Source: Aphrophora alni (taxonomy: Eukaryota > Arthropoda > Insecta > Hemiptera > Aphrophoridae). Taken from it: a DNA stretch of 64,000 nucleotides. Under the pieces are notes generated by a model. That model was given only the letters and a program-made list of their open reading frames with translations, had not been told where the DNA came from and made no database searches. Location: assembly GCA_963513935.1 (NCBI GenBank), contig OY740769.1:75488261-75552260 (forward strand). Reading direction: 5' to 3'. Within the stretch, counting starts at the first letter, position 1. Each line of letters starts with the position of its first letter. The translations under genes and the position numbers were made by a program. Of this stretch, positions 11,259-23,220 are shown piece after piece.

Positions 11259-13516
11259 GCAACGCACCCCCCGTATAGAAAACTAGGGGGTTTTTCTTAA
11301 CGGGGAATCTATTGTGCTCTGCAAGACCTTACGATTCTTCTCTAAGGTAGAAAATGCTTCTTCGTTGCCTACCTTTCTAAGTCCATGATAAGGCTCTTAA
11401 TTTATGTTAAACACAAGATCAAACACTATATTCTTTCAAACTTATGCTAACATAATAAATTTTAAAACATATATAAATTTCACTTCTTATTCTATCTTAC
11501 CTTCTTTTATTTCAAGACTCTCTCTCTAAGGTGGTGTGCCCTTTGGAGCTTACTTAACTCATCAAATCAAAATTTGCTCTCTCTCTTTAAAATTATTATT
11601 TGTGAGCACTTACTTCTCCTTTTGATATTTATTTTGAATTTAAAGAATTATTTGTGAAGGATAGTTACAATCAAAAATACAAACAGCAATTTAACAAATT
11701 TATTGAGTTAGGCACAATTTAAATTTATATCAGAAAACTACTGGATTTAGTTAATAAATCTCTTACAACAAACTTTTGTCGCCTTTTACTTCTATCTTAA
11801 ATTTAACAGTTCCTCTCTAGACAACTTGAAAAATACTTATTATATTTAAATCTAACAACACTTAACCTAAACAATATATATTCTTATTCTAACAATTTTA
11901 TTTATTTAAACCCTTTACTTATTTTGTTCCAATCTGTTACTTATCTTTTTAATTGAAAAATTGACTCTAATTGACTTTTATTGGTTACTTTAAACCTTAT
12001 TTATTTGAAAAATTGACTCTAAATTGACTTTTATCTCTGACTCGTTACTTTATTTAAAATTATTTCATTGAATTTTAGTAACGTTTGAATTTAGGACTTT
12101 TTCCTCAAGTTTAATAAAATTTTTATTTATTAAAAAAGCTTGATTTATGCAGTACCTTGTTTGTGTGAATTGCACAAGTCCGCTCGTACTTATTCTGAGG
12201 ATGGTTGTGGATCCTGAAGATCTTTTCTAGGGCTGTCTCCTTTCCTAGAATCTCCAGAAGTCCTGTTCCTATAGAATCTCCTTTCTTCTACGATGACCAC
12301 AATTATTGGTTAGATATTTGCCGGAGTCCGTATTCAAGATCTCTTCTATAAGCTGCTTTCGGATGTAGTTCTGTCTTCAACAAAGGCCGACCCTGCTGTT
12401 GGATATCGTTCTTAACTCAACTCGTCGAAGTTTGAGCTATTCAGGATAGCCAACTTCTTCTATTTTTGTTCTACTTTTCTTTCGCTATTTATTTAAGTTT
12501 CTTTATGTTAGTTTAATTATTTTCGAACTCCTTTTGGCTTATCCTTCCATTATGTTGTTATCTCCACTGCTTTAGATGAATTTTTTCAATTATTTTGGTT
12601 AATTTTAGTTTAATTGTTTGTGGTTAAATTGTGTTCGGGTTGGCAATCCTCCCCTTCCATGTCACGAAAGACGGTCTGCGCGCGACCTTGAATCTCTGCA
12701 AATCGAGGATTTTCGTTGTTGATTTCTTCAAATCTTCATAACTCTCGTTCGCTTCGTTCGATCTTCTTTTTGGTAGTCTCATTTTAAAGCCCCTTTCTTC
12801 CTGATTGTTTTATAATTTCATTCGAAACAATACGCCCTTTACTTCTCCTTTTATGATGACTTGAAGATCTCGTGGTTTTTTCCGATTTACTTTTTTAGTT
12901 TTTGGAAAATTTTGAATTTTTCTTTTTGGATGTTTTTTGTTTTATGTTGAAAGTCCCAAAACTGCTTTCCTCTTCTTCCTTGCTGCATTGGTTCACAAGT
13001 TATGGCACTTTTTGCATGTTTGATTATTAATTGTTTTATTACTTTATTGTTTTTAATTGAATTTTGGTTTTGAGTATTATTTATTATTAATCTGTCTTAG
13101 GATCATGTACTGTTATTATTAGATTTTTGATTACATTTATTTTAGACAAGTTTTGCGTTTTATTCTGTTTTATTATAGCTATAACTTTTTAATTATTTAT
13201 CTGACAAGTTTATTTTATTATTAATTATTACTAGGTTTTATTATCCTCTACACGATGACATTATTATTATTTTCATTTTTGAATTTTAAAATTTAACATG
13301 TGTTTAAAATGGACTTTATTCATGTTAAAACCGAAAAGTTGGACATTTCCTGTCCAAGCTAGTTGACCTTGGCTCGGTTCAGCCCTGCTACGTTTAACTC
13401 TTAATGTACAATTTGAATACTTTTCTTAACTTCTATAGTTTTTGTTGGATTTTATTGAAATTTTGGATTTTTGTTATTTTCCAAAATTGTTCCTTGCGAA
13501 CGGTTCAATTAAACCG

Positions 13517-13519
<3 letters not shown>
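11255..13519 (-). mobile_element. Repeat family 2, copy A (about 2.3 kb, LTR-like, in GT repeat)
   Basis: This stretch matches the reverse complement of 40057-42441 along its whole length. Matching anchors include TGCAACGCACCCCCC at the left end, a block around 12150-12180 (GCAGTACCTTG…GAATTGCACAAGTCCGCT) and the right end CCAAAATTGTTCCTTGCG…GGTTCAATTAAACC. Both copies are bounded by TG…CA-like ends and sit in GT/CA repeats, so a solo LTR or LTR-like element is the best guess. The strand is given relative to copy B. No protein-coding frame is shared by both copies. The many small differences indicate an older family. Confidence 0.8.

Positions 13520-13571
<52 letters not shown>
13518..13571. 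repeat. (GT)n followed by (GC)n microsatellite
   Basis: A GT tract continues from the right end of repeat family 2 copy A and turns into a GCGCGCGCGC run. Confidence 0.9.
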
Positions 13572-15189
13572 CCCGAGCGTGCGTATTTATCACTGAATCA
13601 ATTGATTTGCAGCTACTAAATTTCTTGGAAGGACGGAAAATTAGATTACGTAGTGATTTAAATTTTTTATAAAATAGTTTAATGAGCAATATAGATAAGA
13701 TGTAGTACACAAGTTTACATTAATTCTCAAAACAGATAATAGTTTTGTTATGGATGTATCAATGAGAATCTGTTTTTAGATAACTGGAGCATCTATTATA
13801 AGTTGAAGAGTTTGTAACGTAGCGTGCCGGATTGATATCAAACAATTTAGTTCCTTTAGAAGTTTAAAACTAGGCGGTGGAAAGGTCGAAAGTATTCATG
13901 ATAAATCCATTTTAACTGAAATGTATGCAAAATATTTTTTTTTCAAATACAACTGAAAATGAAATAGAATATTTACCGTTAATGTTTTCGATATTGTGTC
14001 AACAAAAACCAATTTTTGATATTTTGGTTCTAAAGCTTAAAAATCTAAAAAAAATCAATCAAATATCTCCTACACCGACCTATACCTGGAGGGGAGGGGG
14101 GTATATGTGAATACAATTTTATTGGCTATTTGAACTCTCATGTATATGATATTTTTTTCTCTGAATATAAATTCGACATCAAGTTTTAGGTTCAAATTAG
14201 GAGAGAGAAAGAAAATATTATGTTCGTGGAGAATATTTTATATCACATTTTCATAGTTTTGTGTCTATTGGTAAAATTAATTATGGTTATCTAAAATAGG
14301 TTATTGTCAGAATTACAGAAAATATATTGTTTAAAGTTTACTGGGATTACAATTATTATTTTAGGTCAGAATAGTTTAACAACGTATTGGAAATCATAAT
14401 AGTGAATTGTCTGATACTTATCTTACATCAGTTAAATACCATAAACGTCGAAAATAAAGAAAACAGGTTTTTTACCAATAAATTTTGATGAAAATTTAAA
14501 CATATAGGTTTCAATATGATTCGTTCTAGTATGTATATACATGTATGAGTGTGTTTATGTATGTCCGTGTGTCTAAGGGTTATTCCGTGCATGCTTGTGT
14601 TCATTTTTTTTTAAAACTTAATCGCACTAGGATCGGTTCAAAATTTGGACCTTTACTGTGTTGTAATTAAAATAAGTTATTAAAATTATTTGTTCTGCCG
14701 AGGGGAGGGGAGGGAGTAATATTGCATTAAATTGAAATGATCTGACGTTGTAGTAATATATGAGTGTAGAAACAAAATTTTATAAATTTATTATTTTTAA
14801 CGTTTTAAACATTTTTTCCAACAAGTTTCAACTTTTTGGCTTATTTTAATTCTCATTCTTAATACAATTTAATGGTTCACTGGTATCGAAGTCCACTTAT
14901 TTCACATATAGAAATTAATTTTCAACTTTTTCTACAGATGTGTCACTTAATAAACCATTATTAATAAAGTTTGAATATCTCACGAAGGTATGAATGTATT
15001 AAATCATTACAGATATTTATTGCCTAAAATTGTTCATGTTTATTTTGAGAAACTCATTATGGACCTCTGTGGGTCATTAATATTTTTCCTTACATTCGTT
15101 GTTAATAAAATATACATTAAATTCACGTATTAACGTTATTGCATTTTACATCTAGAACAATAACGTTGAATGTTTTTGATCAGATTGTA
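13572..15189. other. AT-rich region without recognised genes
   Basis: No gene was seen. The stretch around 14530-14740 (TGTATGTCCGTGTGTCTAAGG, then AATCGCACTAGGATCGG) has the style of an interspersed repeat but has no second copy in this window. G-rich clusters occur at 14088-14101 and 14700-14715. Confidence 0.45.
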
Positions 15190-15465
15190 CACCTATTTGA
15201 ACAAATTTGAAATGTTGGAATATTTTGTGATATTATGTAAACAGTAAATAAATATTGAGCTAGATTTGTGAGTTTTTATTAGATAGAATAAAACTCTAAC
15301 ACAATATCTCAAAAAAGTTTTTTATAGAATTATATATTAAAAGAGTTATAGTTTAGTTAGTGTAGCTCATGTATCACTGAGGATGGCAACTTTGTCGTTG
15401 AAACGCGTTCGATTAAGTAAACGTAATATTTTTGAGATCTTGCGTTTTATTCTATCTCATGTAAA
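15190..15465 (+). mobile_element. Repeat family 3, copy 1, with hammerhead-like core and inverted arms
   Basis: This element matches the reverse complement of 31201-31375, sharing AATAAATATTGAG, TTAGATAGA and the ACGTTTACTTAA-type block. Its last part folds back: the arm from about 15277 (TATTAGATAGAATAAAACTC) is an imperfect inverted repeat of the arm ending near 15459 (GTTTTATTCTATCTCAT). Between the arms lies CTGAGGA (15377-15383), a stem-like stretch, and GAAA (15400-15403) followed by CGCGTTC. These match the conserved strands of a type I hammerhead ribozyme. Penelope-like elements carry such motifs in their terminal repeats, so this may be a remnant of one. Stem I pairs poorly, so activity is doubtful. 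Confidence 0.55.
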
Positions 15466-16976
15466 TAGTTTTACACATGCACTTTTAAGTTTAACTGTTT
15501 ATTTATACGGAAAGATTTACATGAAACAGTAATTTTAAAATTATATTTTTGGTAATTTGTCTTATTTTGAATATATCTATCGACCTCGGAAGAAATTAAT
15601 CAAGAATTGATAAAAGGAATGTCAAACGTTTCATCTCCTTACGCTTTGTGAATTCAATCAACTCGAAATTAACAATCTTCAGTTATTCTTGGGCACGTTT
15701 TCAAACAAACAGGAGATATAATCTTTCAAAATGTATTCACCATGATATGTAGTGCTGCTATCAACATAATAATCATTATTAGAGTAAAAAGATATCTGTT
15801 ATTACGTACAAAATCTACTCCATTTTCTAAATATTATTTGAGGATAACTCTGAAATTTCTCTAGAAAACCCCGAAGTCATTTTAGAGAAAAACATAAAGT
15901 TTGCTATAAAAACAATGATATTTGTAGTTTTATCAACATCATTTGACAGGTGAAGATGTAAGAGTTTTTAAGGTTGCGTGTAAGAAAATTATTTTTGTTA
16001 AATTCTCATACAGAGTGATAAAATTTTAAATGATTATTTATTATAATTAAACTGATTATTAATTATAATTTGTAGAAATTTGGAGAGATACATTTTTGAT
16101 ATTGGATTTTCTGGTGTATAAATATTCCGTAGATACTACCAACATAATTCATAACTAATAGGACTTATAGTTTTCAATATTTCGCTTTAACCGCTCAAAG
16201 ACAGCCGTTATAGAAGAGAAACCTCTTTCAGCGTTTAGTAAGCGCGCATATTTCCACGGTACATGTTGTCACAGTGGTGTAACTGTTCGGGTATCAATGT
16301 GTGAACTGTTATAATAAACTTTTTTTTCGTGAGAACATTCGTATGTATTAAGAGTTGTTTTAATAACGTACAGTAAGTAATACTTATAATGGAATACATC
16401 CTGCTCACTGCTTGATAATGTTTTAATAGCTGAAGAGGCAGTCGTTGAACGATGAAAGGCGAATATCGACGAGGATAAGTCCTAATAATTATAGATTATA
16501 ATTAATATTCAGAATGGTGACAACAAAAGTTAAATTAAAATTTGTACCTAAGTAACTTCTCATTTTTGAGTAATGTGTATCATGGTAATACAAAAATATT
16601 ACAGGTTAATATCATTCTGAAATTGGTTAAAAACCTATACCTAAAATGTTCACCAAGAGACATGAAATAACTTGACATTGAATTCTGTTTCAATATAAAA
16701 ATACTTTAATTTCTACAGTGTCATTTAAAAGTGAAATTTGAAAATTTTGATTTAAATATTATAAATCTTCGTGAAGAAAAACTATTAAAAGTACAAAATT
16801 TAATAAATGACGTGAAAAAGATAATTTATAGTAATTATAATAATTTACGTTATGTTAATTTTTTTACTTAATTTAGTAATTAATAATGGGGTTATATTTC
16901 TTAAAAATTGGAATACATGTCGCTGAGATTGCAATGTAGGTAGTCTTCTCTAATCATCTATACCATACACATTAAA

Positions 16977-17010
<34 letters not shown>

Positions 17011-17293
17011 TATATTTGGTCATTTGGTACTAAAGATACGCCCATTTTGTTCATTTGTTTTATTAATATATTTAATTTGTAGATACATTTCGTCTCTTTA
17101 AGTTTTTAGTAAAATCCGACATTCAAAAGTGAAACTTGTTTTCTTTTTTTGTTAAAACATATTTTCACACTTACATGAAAGGTATAATAGATTTCTTTAA
17201 CCAACCAAATAAGTTGTCACTATTTTATTGAAGAACTTTTTAACAAAGATTGGTAATAATAGCTAAACAATGACTAATGTTGTGCATCCTTAC
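15466..17293. other. AT-rich region without recognised genes
   Basis: No gene was recognised. The segment 16160-16330 is less AT-rich than its surroundings but gives no identifiable protein or RNA. Confidence 0.45.
16974..17015. repeat. Poly(A) run followed by (TA)n
   Basis: About 21 A residues run into a TA tract. This could be the tail of a decayed retroposon or simple slippage DNA; no element body was identified next to it. Confidence 0.85.
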
Positions 17294-17403
17294 TACAGGT
17301 ATCCATTACTATTCACACAGACGCAGACGTCGGTATTTTCAATAGCTTTTCCAGGTTTATGAATTGTTTCGGAACCGAAATTGATGTTACGACAAAATAA
17401 ATC
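17294..17403 (-). CDS. Possible host exon, cysteine-containing (VWC-like?)
   Basis: On the minus strand, a pyrimidine-containing acceptor ending in TTCAG precedes 110 bases that read through without a stop: DLFCRNINFGSETIHKPGKA then IENTDVCVCVNSNGYL. They are followed by GTAAGG, a plausible donor. Two bases (TA) are left over, so a Tyr codon could be completed by the next exon. The spacing of C…CxC followed by NGYL recalls insect single-domain von Willebrand factor C modules. No neighbouring exon was identified and the gene cannot be named. It may equally be a chance open stretch. Confidence 0.35.
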
Positions 17404-20400
17404 CTGAACGGTGAACTGGAATATGTAACTAGGTTTGTCTCGTAAGAATCAAAATATCTCGTGTAAATATTATTACTACGTGCTATTAATCCATAAGGAG
17501 CACTAATTAAAAATATATGTTAGATATTTCAAAAAAATTAAAAGCAAAATTATTTTAAGCTATTTTATTTTTATCATTAAATTCATCAGTCTTTTAAATT
17601 TAATAAGAATAACACGTATTTTTTCTTCAGTGTATTTCACTTCATAAATTTGGGACTTCCATGTTAGTCATTTCGAAAAACTTCATAACTTTTGTTGTAC
17701 TTAGTTGGGTTTGGAACATGTTTATATGGAACCATAAATACTAATAGTATTATTTACAGAATTATTTAATTTATTATTTTTAATAAATGGATATAGTTTT
17801 GAAACAACCATTTAACTGCCCGTGTTCAATTTCTTAAGTATGAATTTTAAGTAAAAATATATTCTGGAGGCATGCTACATGTTGTTTTATATTCAGGGAG
17901 GCACGAGCATACTCCCTGATTCCAACATTTTCAATAGTAACGTATCTATTCTGTATCTCTTTCATAGTTTTAAATATGTAAACAAAATTCAAATCTTTGT
18001 TATTGCTTATGTAAAAAAACACCTGAAGTGAGTTAAATGAACTAAAATAAAAGTTTTGCATTTACATGAAATCAATAAAAAAAGTACGATATCCATTTTA
18101 TTTACAGTAGTGTTAATGAAAAGTACATCTAATATTAATGTCTACATGTTATTGTGCAGTTACAATGCGGAATATTATAATAAGCTTTTCACATAACATC
18201 CAGGCCTACTTTACCCATGGAGTTGCGTCTGTGAAGGAAGCTATATTTCTTTCAGCCACAGGACATTAACAAAATTTATTATCTTTCAATAACATATCCT
18301 TTCACCCCTCCTTCCTATAAAGATCTTGGCTCCACTAAGCCCTAAGTTTTCTCATGCCCTATTTGCTTGATAAATGACAGACGTTTGAGCAAACACAAAC
18401 CCTAGACTTTCGATTGTACCTATCCTTTGATTTTATGTGTGTCTATACTGTTAATATTTAATTGTAGAAAACAGTTTAATTAAGCGTAAAAGTTATATAT
18501 TGTTCCCCAACAAACAACCTCTGTCTAAACTATCCGGAAATCTTTTGACCCGATATAAATGTTGCTTTGATAACGTTGATGTATATATAATTTAAAATGC
18601 CAGAAATTCTATAAAACACAAAGTCCTAAGTATAAAGTCTAAAAAGTTTGATTTACATTTCACCTAGTTATAGAATTCCTCTAAACCAATTTCCATTAAA
18701 TTAGTTCATTAAAATAAATGGAAACTCCACTCTAAATTATTATTAATAACAAAAATAAAAATATAAAATACAAAAATAATTCATTCTAAAGTGATATAAA
18801 ATAATTTATCAAATCAAACTAATATTCACATGTAAATTAAGCATAAAACTAAAGCTAAGAACTATAAGTCTTATAATACGTCATCTAGTTACAATCAAAA
18901 TCTGTTTACCTACCATTACAAAAATGTTTGAACAAGTCATTACAAACAAACACAGTAATAAAATAAATATTTTAATTGCAAACTATTTCTTTTCATGACT
19001 TTATATTACTCTCTTCACTTTTAAGATTATCTTTAACATTGAATTGTAAGTGCATTTAAAAACAAATTATGAAATACTCCTAGTATTTATATAATGTGGT
19101 TAAGATACTGACAATGTGGAGTGTGATCCATTATTTTATATACAACGCGGTTATAAACCCTAATGTCTTGAAACTTCTGTTCTTAAATGTTAATCCTAAA
19201 TTACTGCATGTTATTGAAGATGACTTTTAGCATCCATAATTTTTTTATTAAAATTGAATGTATTTAAAGATATACTTCATTTGCTCTAAATGCTGACACC
19301 ACTACAACTATTTGTCAAATGACATTAAGGATGTGTAAAAGAAAACAACTTCATCGCTGCACTAATAATAGAAGGGTCTGCTAAAAAAAGTGTTTAACTA
19401 TATAATTACGTTAAAACTAGTTTTTGACTGTTCTAGGTTAATAATAACCTCACCATCAGTCAATCACATATTTAGTGCATTATTTTGATTGGAAAATTGA
19501 CATTTAAACATCAAATAAATTTTAAATTTACAAGTATATTTTTTCTACTTGCATAGCTTTTTACCCATTAATAGATACAAAATCGGCAGTGAAGGCTAAA
19601 TATACAATGTTAGGTTGTATAAATTTGTTTACTAACAAATAAGAAATCAGAAATAATTTTTTTAGAAGTTTCTCTAGATTTTGACGATTTCGTTCACACA
19701 AAAGAAATTATATACACATAAGCTGTGTGTTGTTGTTACTATAGTAACACAGATCGCAATGTTCCATTGTCCTATATCTATTACATCGAGTACTTTTCGC
19801 ATTGTCAGTATGGAGCTACAATTAATTGCAATAACAGTTTTATATAAGAGGTGACCTTTTATTCGTTTTGTTCTAGTTATTGGAAAACACCATTGAGGTA
19901 CCACTTATAATAATTATAAATAGTTTACTTTTTAAGAACCAAATAAAGCCTACCTAACCTAAAATTTAAGATGCAATCGTAATCTATTTTTATGCTAAAA
20001 AATTAATAAATTTCTGTTCCCTCAAAACTTGAAAATTCCTTTAAAAAAAATTGTTTCTTAATGTAACATATTTTAAATTATTATTATGTCTGAATAGATA
20101 AAGATAGACAAAAATTACATTATCTTTGTACTTTAAAAATAATTTCACGTATCGGTTTTCTAGTCTGACGCTTGTGATTGAGACTTAATATTATTTGTAA
20201 ATTAATATATACAATAAATATTTTTTTTGTATTTCACTATTAAGGAATAAGGATGTGGCGAGTTAATCTGATCCTCTGCAATCTTGAAATCTAATTTTAT
20301 TTCATATCTGAGGTATGGTTACATAATGGGCCCAGTCTATTTAGTTTGCGTACAATCACTGTATTTTTATTTATATTTTTCGACATGTCAAACAAATTAT

Positions 20401-20660
20401 GTATGTGCTAGAAGATACCATTATTATAAAATGTATGACTCGTCCCAGACTTTCTCTAGCGACCGTGATTCGATTCAATTCAGTGCATAGTGGTGTGATT
20501 TAATTCAGTTCGAAGTGGTTTAATTTATTACATTTGTCCAACGCTGTTTTTTTCAGTGTTAATTGACAGATAATATAAAGTTTGATACTCGTTCTAAGAT
20601 GTTTGACTCAATAAATTTAAACAAAATTCTCTTTTCTTAAGTATAATCTTATTATTTATT
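17404..20660. other. AT-rich region without recognised genes
   Basis: Only short frames occur and none is recognisable. A perfect 16-base palindrome TGTTACTATAGTAACA lies at 19734-19749. Confidence 0.45.
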
Positions 20661-21080
20661 TGTAATCATAATATTTTGTTAATACTGGATGTGGTTTTGT
20701 TAAAATATGTTGATATTTTAAAGAAGAACGAAACCCGTTTTAAAATAGTTATCTGGGGCGGAAACATAGAAAATAATATGGGAATGACATTTAGGGAGAA
20801 ACTACATAAAGGGGAAGAAACTAATATAAAATTTTTAACTGCAGGAACGTTACAAAAATACCTACAAATAACAAATATTGCTTCAATTACGCTATTAGAT
20901 GAGAACTAATTTAACACTAATAAATCCAAAAATTAATCCCATTGGAATGCGTGTTAAATTTTTTGTAAATTGCGTAAAATTCTAAGTTTAGTAGAAGAAT
21001 ATGAAAATATTGTCGACAAACCTTCAGTCGCCATGTTAGGTAATCTTTGTGTAATTTTCGGGGAGGCAATCCACCTGTTT
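20661..21080 (+). pseudogene. Unrecognised coding-like remnant
   Basis: A frame ending at 20909 has protein-like composition, including KYVDILKKNETRFKIVIWGG and REKLHKGEETNIKFLTAG, with a regular mix of charged and hydrophobic residues. It has no good ATG start and stops after TLLDEN. A second open stretch around 20990-21090 reads VEEYENIVDKPSVAMLGNL and onward to FGEAIHLFSEI. I do not recognise the family. The area lies upstream of a gag/protease-like remnant (22048-22310), so it could be part of the same decayed retroelement, but no motif proves this. Confidence 0.25.
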
Positions 21081-22047
21081 TCAGAAATTTAGTGTTAGTT
21101 TCAGATTCAAAAATACATCAACTAAAGATCCTTGTCCCGAACTGATTGAAACTTCCTTATTACAAACGTGATACACAGTAAAGCAAGAAACAAAACCATA
21201 ACGTTAGCGACTGATATCTCCACAGTTTTAGTATTTACTCAAAGATTGCAGAAATTTTACATCCACTGCAGAAATTTTTAAAACAATACCAAAATCCAAT
21301 AGTTTTCAATTAGAGAGTCTTATTAAATTTTTGTAATTATTTCTGAAATTAATAAAATATTTTCCAGAACTATATTTAAAAATTTTGTCAATAATAATGC
21401 CATACACAACAGGTTATTTAAGTTTAGGCCTGCTTAGGCTTAATAATTGTAAGGAATTCCAAAGAGAAGCACTTTCTATTTGTAGCAACTAGTCGAAATT
21501 ATGTGCTTAAATAAAAATCTTTTCTTCAGAACCTAATAGCTTACGAAAAGACTAACGGAATTCATTAAAGACATTCAATTCTTAGCGGAAGTCCTATTAT
21601 TGGACATAACCGGTGTATTACTTGAAGGGTTGTTTTCTCCAAAAGTGAAAAACTGTCTTGATTTCCAGACCAGGCGGAAACAGTTTAGGATTTCAAAATG
21701 TTTGATAATAAATAATGTCGAATTTAACGACTCTCAAAAGGAGCAAGAACCATCGCAAGGCTCTGTCATTCATCCAATAAGGAACAACGCGCTACTCATC
21801 TTTGTTTTCAGTGAGGCAATGTAGGTTAAAACGACCGAAATGTTAAGAGCAAGTGCCGTCCTTAAACACTTTTTAGCGACCCCATAATCAATAAGATTTA
21901 AAAAAAACATGATCAATACTAAAAGCGAGTCAGGATTTCTCACATGTCGAATATAAAAAAGACCCCACAATATTGTCCGTTCGTACTATAATCACCGTTC
22001 AAATTTCATTACAACGAAACAATTGCGATTAAAAAATATCCTAATTA

Positions 22048-22310
22048 TTGCTAGTGCCTGTTTTCGTATTGTGCAAACAGAGAAGGCATTGTAACTGTAA
22101 AAGTAAATTATTTTGTTATAGTGAACATCTTATGGTTAGGTTTAATAATACTATGTCCAAAGTTCGCTATCAACATTTTCAACATATTGCTATATCACTA
22201 ACAAAATCTTTCCTCATTTGGAAATATTTGCTATTGAATGTAAAATATTTGGCTTATTAGATTCTGGTTCAGTCATATTTATTGTGCCTCTTAAGTTATA
22301 CTAAAGCTTA
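22048..22310 (+). pseudogene. Decayed LTR-retroelement gag zinc-knuckle and aspartic protease remnant
   Basis: The frame from 22048 reads VLCKQRRHCNCKSKLFCYSE, a cysteine/histidine-rich stretch with the C/H spacing style of insect gypsy-type gag nucleocapsid, with some cysteines missing. In a second frame, 22212-22310 reads PHLEIFAIECKIFGLLDSGS then VIFIVPLKLY and stop. LLDSGS, a D-S-G triad after a hydrophobic strand, is the hallmark of retropepsin-type aspartic proteases (Asp codon at 22260-22262). The two parts are in different frames and full of stops beyond, so this is a dead fossil. No reverse transcriptase or integrase was recognised downstream before the non-LTR insertion. The assignment rests on short motifs. 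Confidence 0.4.
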
Positions 22311-23112
22311 CAAAAAAATCCTGCAATTAAAAATTTTCAAAATTTAAATGTAACTTATACAGCTGCCTAAAAGAGCGCTTGGCGATTAGTTTGCAGTGTA
22401 TTTGACATATTGAAATTTGTAGTTTTCATGGCATTTAAACATTTTTAGTATCTCCCAAACTGTTGAGTATAATTAATATTGGACCATATTCCACTACGAA
22501 AGCCCAATTGTTTTTAATATTAGTTGAATTTTTTTTTCGTATTTAAACCTCACGACTAAATGATTTTTTGAATGATCAGTAGTTTTACCTTTTTGACCTC
22601 ATTAGTAGGTATCTGAATTTGCAACTCTTTTAGACCTAAAGAGGAAAATTTAAATAAAATCATTGATACATTGATGTTAATAAAATAAAATCATTGACGT
22701 TTCCACTAAAGAAATGGGGTTAACTTGCTAATAGATTACGAAATTGAAATAAAATTTAACACTTAACCGTAAAAAGCCACCCCTATCTACTAGCTCCTAC
22801 TACAGATGAATTTTCTTAGAGAACACATCTAGGAATTCTTAGATAAAAAAGTGTTATAACGTAGTAGGCCTAAGTCTGATTATGCTTCTTAGCATTTTTA
22901 GCTACCTATGGAAATTGTTTTTCCAAAATTGATCCACCATGTACTTATCGACGCGGACAAAAATGATGCCAAGAAATCCTTCTTGGTCTAGAATCCTTAT
23001 GCGGTATAACTAAAGCAGTAGAAAAGAAAGTCTAAAACAATGGCTCAACTTTGAACTTAAGGAAAGATTGAAATATTCCGTGAGAAAACTTTACGAATCT
23101 GATACAACCTAG
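22311..23112. other. Unassigned AT-rich stretch
   Basis: This may hold further decayed retroelement sequence, since it lies between the protease-like motif and the RNase H fossil, but no motif could be identified. Confidence 0.4.
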
Positions 23113-23220
23113 TATGTAACTCACACTTTACAAAGTAAACTATATCAGAGAAAAATATTAACTTTCGTGTCAGGCCAAGTAGTTTTCAAGAATCATCTTA
23201 ATATCATGGGATTATTCCAA
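23113..23220 (+). pseudogene. Older non-LTR retrotransposon RNase H C-terminus, left part of split target
   Basis: The frame is open after a TAG at 23110-23112 and reads …LYQRKILTFVSGQVVFKNHL then NIMGLFQ. This is the common end of the RNase H region in insect non-LTR elements (…L(T/S)GH…LNxHLxxMGL). The reading continues exactly, in frame, at 25222 on the far side of the Jockey-type insertion, so one ancestral open frame was split by it. The upstream portion of this old element is not recognisable. Confidence 0.7.
23206..23220. repeat. Left 15-bp target-site duplication of the Jockey-type insertion
   Basis: ATGGGATTATTCCAA is repeated exactly at 25207-25221. The length is typical for target-primed reverse transcription by apurinic-like endonuclease elements. 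Confidence 0.93.

Noticed and set aside
13404..13710. Frames of 71-78 codons through the GT/GC tract
   Set aside because: They exist only because GT and GC repeats have no stops in these frames.
16432..16480. CTGAAGAGG…GATGAAAGGCG as a second hammerhead
   Set aside because: The sequence between the core strands cannot form stem II in the required place.
19734..19749. Perfect 16-base palindrome TGTTACTATAGTAACA
   Set aside because: Isolated, with no second copy and no element ends around it.
21600..21824. SQGSVIHPI resembling the reverse transcriptase motif PQGSVLSP
   Set aside because: No other reverse transcriptase motifs lie in order around it; probably chance.
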